Source of the DNA: Bacteroidales bacterium UBA4363
GTDB taxonomy: Bacteria > Bacteroidota > Bacteroidia > Bacteroidales > Paludibacteraceae
Length of the DNA stretch: 15,545 nucleotides
Direction: 5' to 3'
Assembly (NCBI GenBank): GCA_002393965.1
Contig: DGSL01000027.1
Coordinates: 3,501-19,045, forward strand
A model generated the notes under the pieces. It did no database searches. It was not told where the DNA came from and saw nothing but the letters and a program-made list of their open reading frames with translations. Every line of letters starts with the position of its first letter. Position 1 is the first letter of the stretch. Positions 14,921-15,545 of the stretch are shown piece by piece. A program made the position numbers and the translations under genes.

Positions 14921-15545
14921 ATGGCAAAGTTTGACAAGTCAGTGTTGGAGAAGTACGGAATTACCGGTACAACCGAGGTTCTCTACAATCCTTCCTATGA
15001 AGTGCTGTTCAATGAAGAGACCAAAGAGGGTCTCACGGGTTTTGACAAAGGTCAGGAAACTGAACTCGGTGCAATCAACGTGATGACGGGTGTTTACACC
15101 GGACGTTCGCCTAAGGATAAGTTCATCGTGGACGATGAGAACTCCCACGATACCGTTTGGTGGACTTCTGAGGAGTATAAGAACGACAACCACCGTGCAA
15201 GCAAAGAAGCATGGGCTGCCGTAAAGGAAATCGCTAAGAAGGAACTTTCTAACAAGAAACTCTATGTCGTGGACGGTTTCTGCGGTACTCACAAAGATAC
15301 ACGCATGAAGGTGCGCTTCATCATGGAAGTGGCATGGCAGGCTCATTTTGTAACGAATATGTTCATCCGCCCTCAGAACGAGGCGGAGTTCGACCAGGAA
15401 CCGGACTTCATCGTTTACAACGCTTCGAAGGGTAAGGTCGAGAACTACAAGGAACTCGGACTCAACTCCGAAACGGCCGTTGTCTTCAACGTAACAAGCA
15501 AGGAACAGGTGATTATCAATACCTGGTACGGCGGCGAAATGAAGA
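14921..15545 (+). CDS. pckA: ATP-dependent phosphoenolpyruvate carboxykinase, N-terminal part
   Basis: The frame is open from the ATG at 14921 to the window edge (208 codons) and begins MAKFDKSVLEKYGI. It matches the bacterial ATP-type PEP carboxykinase: 'YNPSYEVLFNEE', 'TGVYTGRSPKDKFIV' (the Arg binds substrate), 'VVDGFCG', 'VRFIMEVAWQAHFVTNMFIRP', 'GLNSE' and 'INTWYGGEMK', the start of the active-site segment with the conserved Tyr and Lys. The enzyme interconverts oxaloacetate and PEP with ATP/ADP. In Bacteroidales it commonly runs toward CO2 fixation in the fumarate/succinate pathway. The P-loop and C-terminal half lie beyond the window. It is a housekeeping gene flanking the CRISPR locus. 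Confidence 0.96.
   Translation, partial: MAKFDKSVLEKYGITGTTEVLYNPSYEVLFNEETKEGLTGFDKGQETELGAINVMTGVYTGRSPKDKFIVDDENSHDTVWWTSEEYKNDNHRASKEAWAAVKEIAKKELSNKKLYVVDGFCGTHKDTRMKVRFIMEVAWQAHFVTNMFIRPQNEAEFDQEPDFIVYNASKGKVENYKELGLNSETAVVFNVTSKEQVIINTWYGGEMK

Overview
The window looks like chromosomal DNA from a Bacteroidales bacterium, most likely a Prevotella-type species. The reasons are an RprX/RprY-like two-component system, promoters of the Bacteroidetes form (nTTG, about 19-20 bp, TAnnTTTG), start codons without clear Shine-Dalgarno sites, and a type II-C CRISPR locus with 47-bp repeats of the Bacteroidetes kind. The species call is inference; no database search was possible.

Layout, left to right. 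1-29 is the 3' end of a tRNA (probably tRNA-Asn), followed by two hairpin terminators and a pyrimidine-rich spacer. 413-3298 is uvrA (excision-repair ATPase). 3299-3524 is an intergenic region rich in palindromes. 3525-6761 holds an RprX-like sensor histidine kinase and two tandem, closely similar RprY-like response regulators. 6768-6940 is a compact control region: a tracrRNA on the minus strand and, divergent from it, the cas9 promoter. 6987-12841 is cas9, cas1 and cas2 on the plus strand, with no csn2 or cas4, hence type II-C. 12861-12900 is a strong two-way terminator. 12951-14687 is a CRISPR array of 23 repeats and 22 spacers. The window ends in the first 208 codons of pckA (PEP carboxykinase, 14921 to the edge).

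How the CRISPR parts fit together. The anti-repeat at 6833-6857 shows that the tracrRNA reads leftward, so functional crRNAs must also read leftward through the array, toward cas2. Read that way, every repeat contains TTG, 19 bp, TATCTTTG, which fits the Bacteroidetes promoter consensus at the right spacing, so each spacer probably has its own promoter. The degenerate repeat, which usually marks the old end, lies at the transcription start side, and all five of its changes miss the promoter elements. Three spacers target versions of one sequence. Two are identical, and the third differs at three positions that are all silent in one reading frame and all lie in the seed. These points, with the divergent tracrRNA/cas9 promoter pair, are the most interesting content of the window.

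cas9 is visibly more A/T-rich than cas1, cas2 and the housekeeping genes around it, which suggests a separate history.
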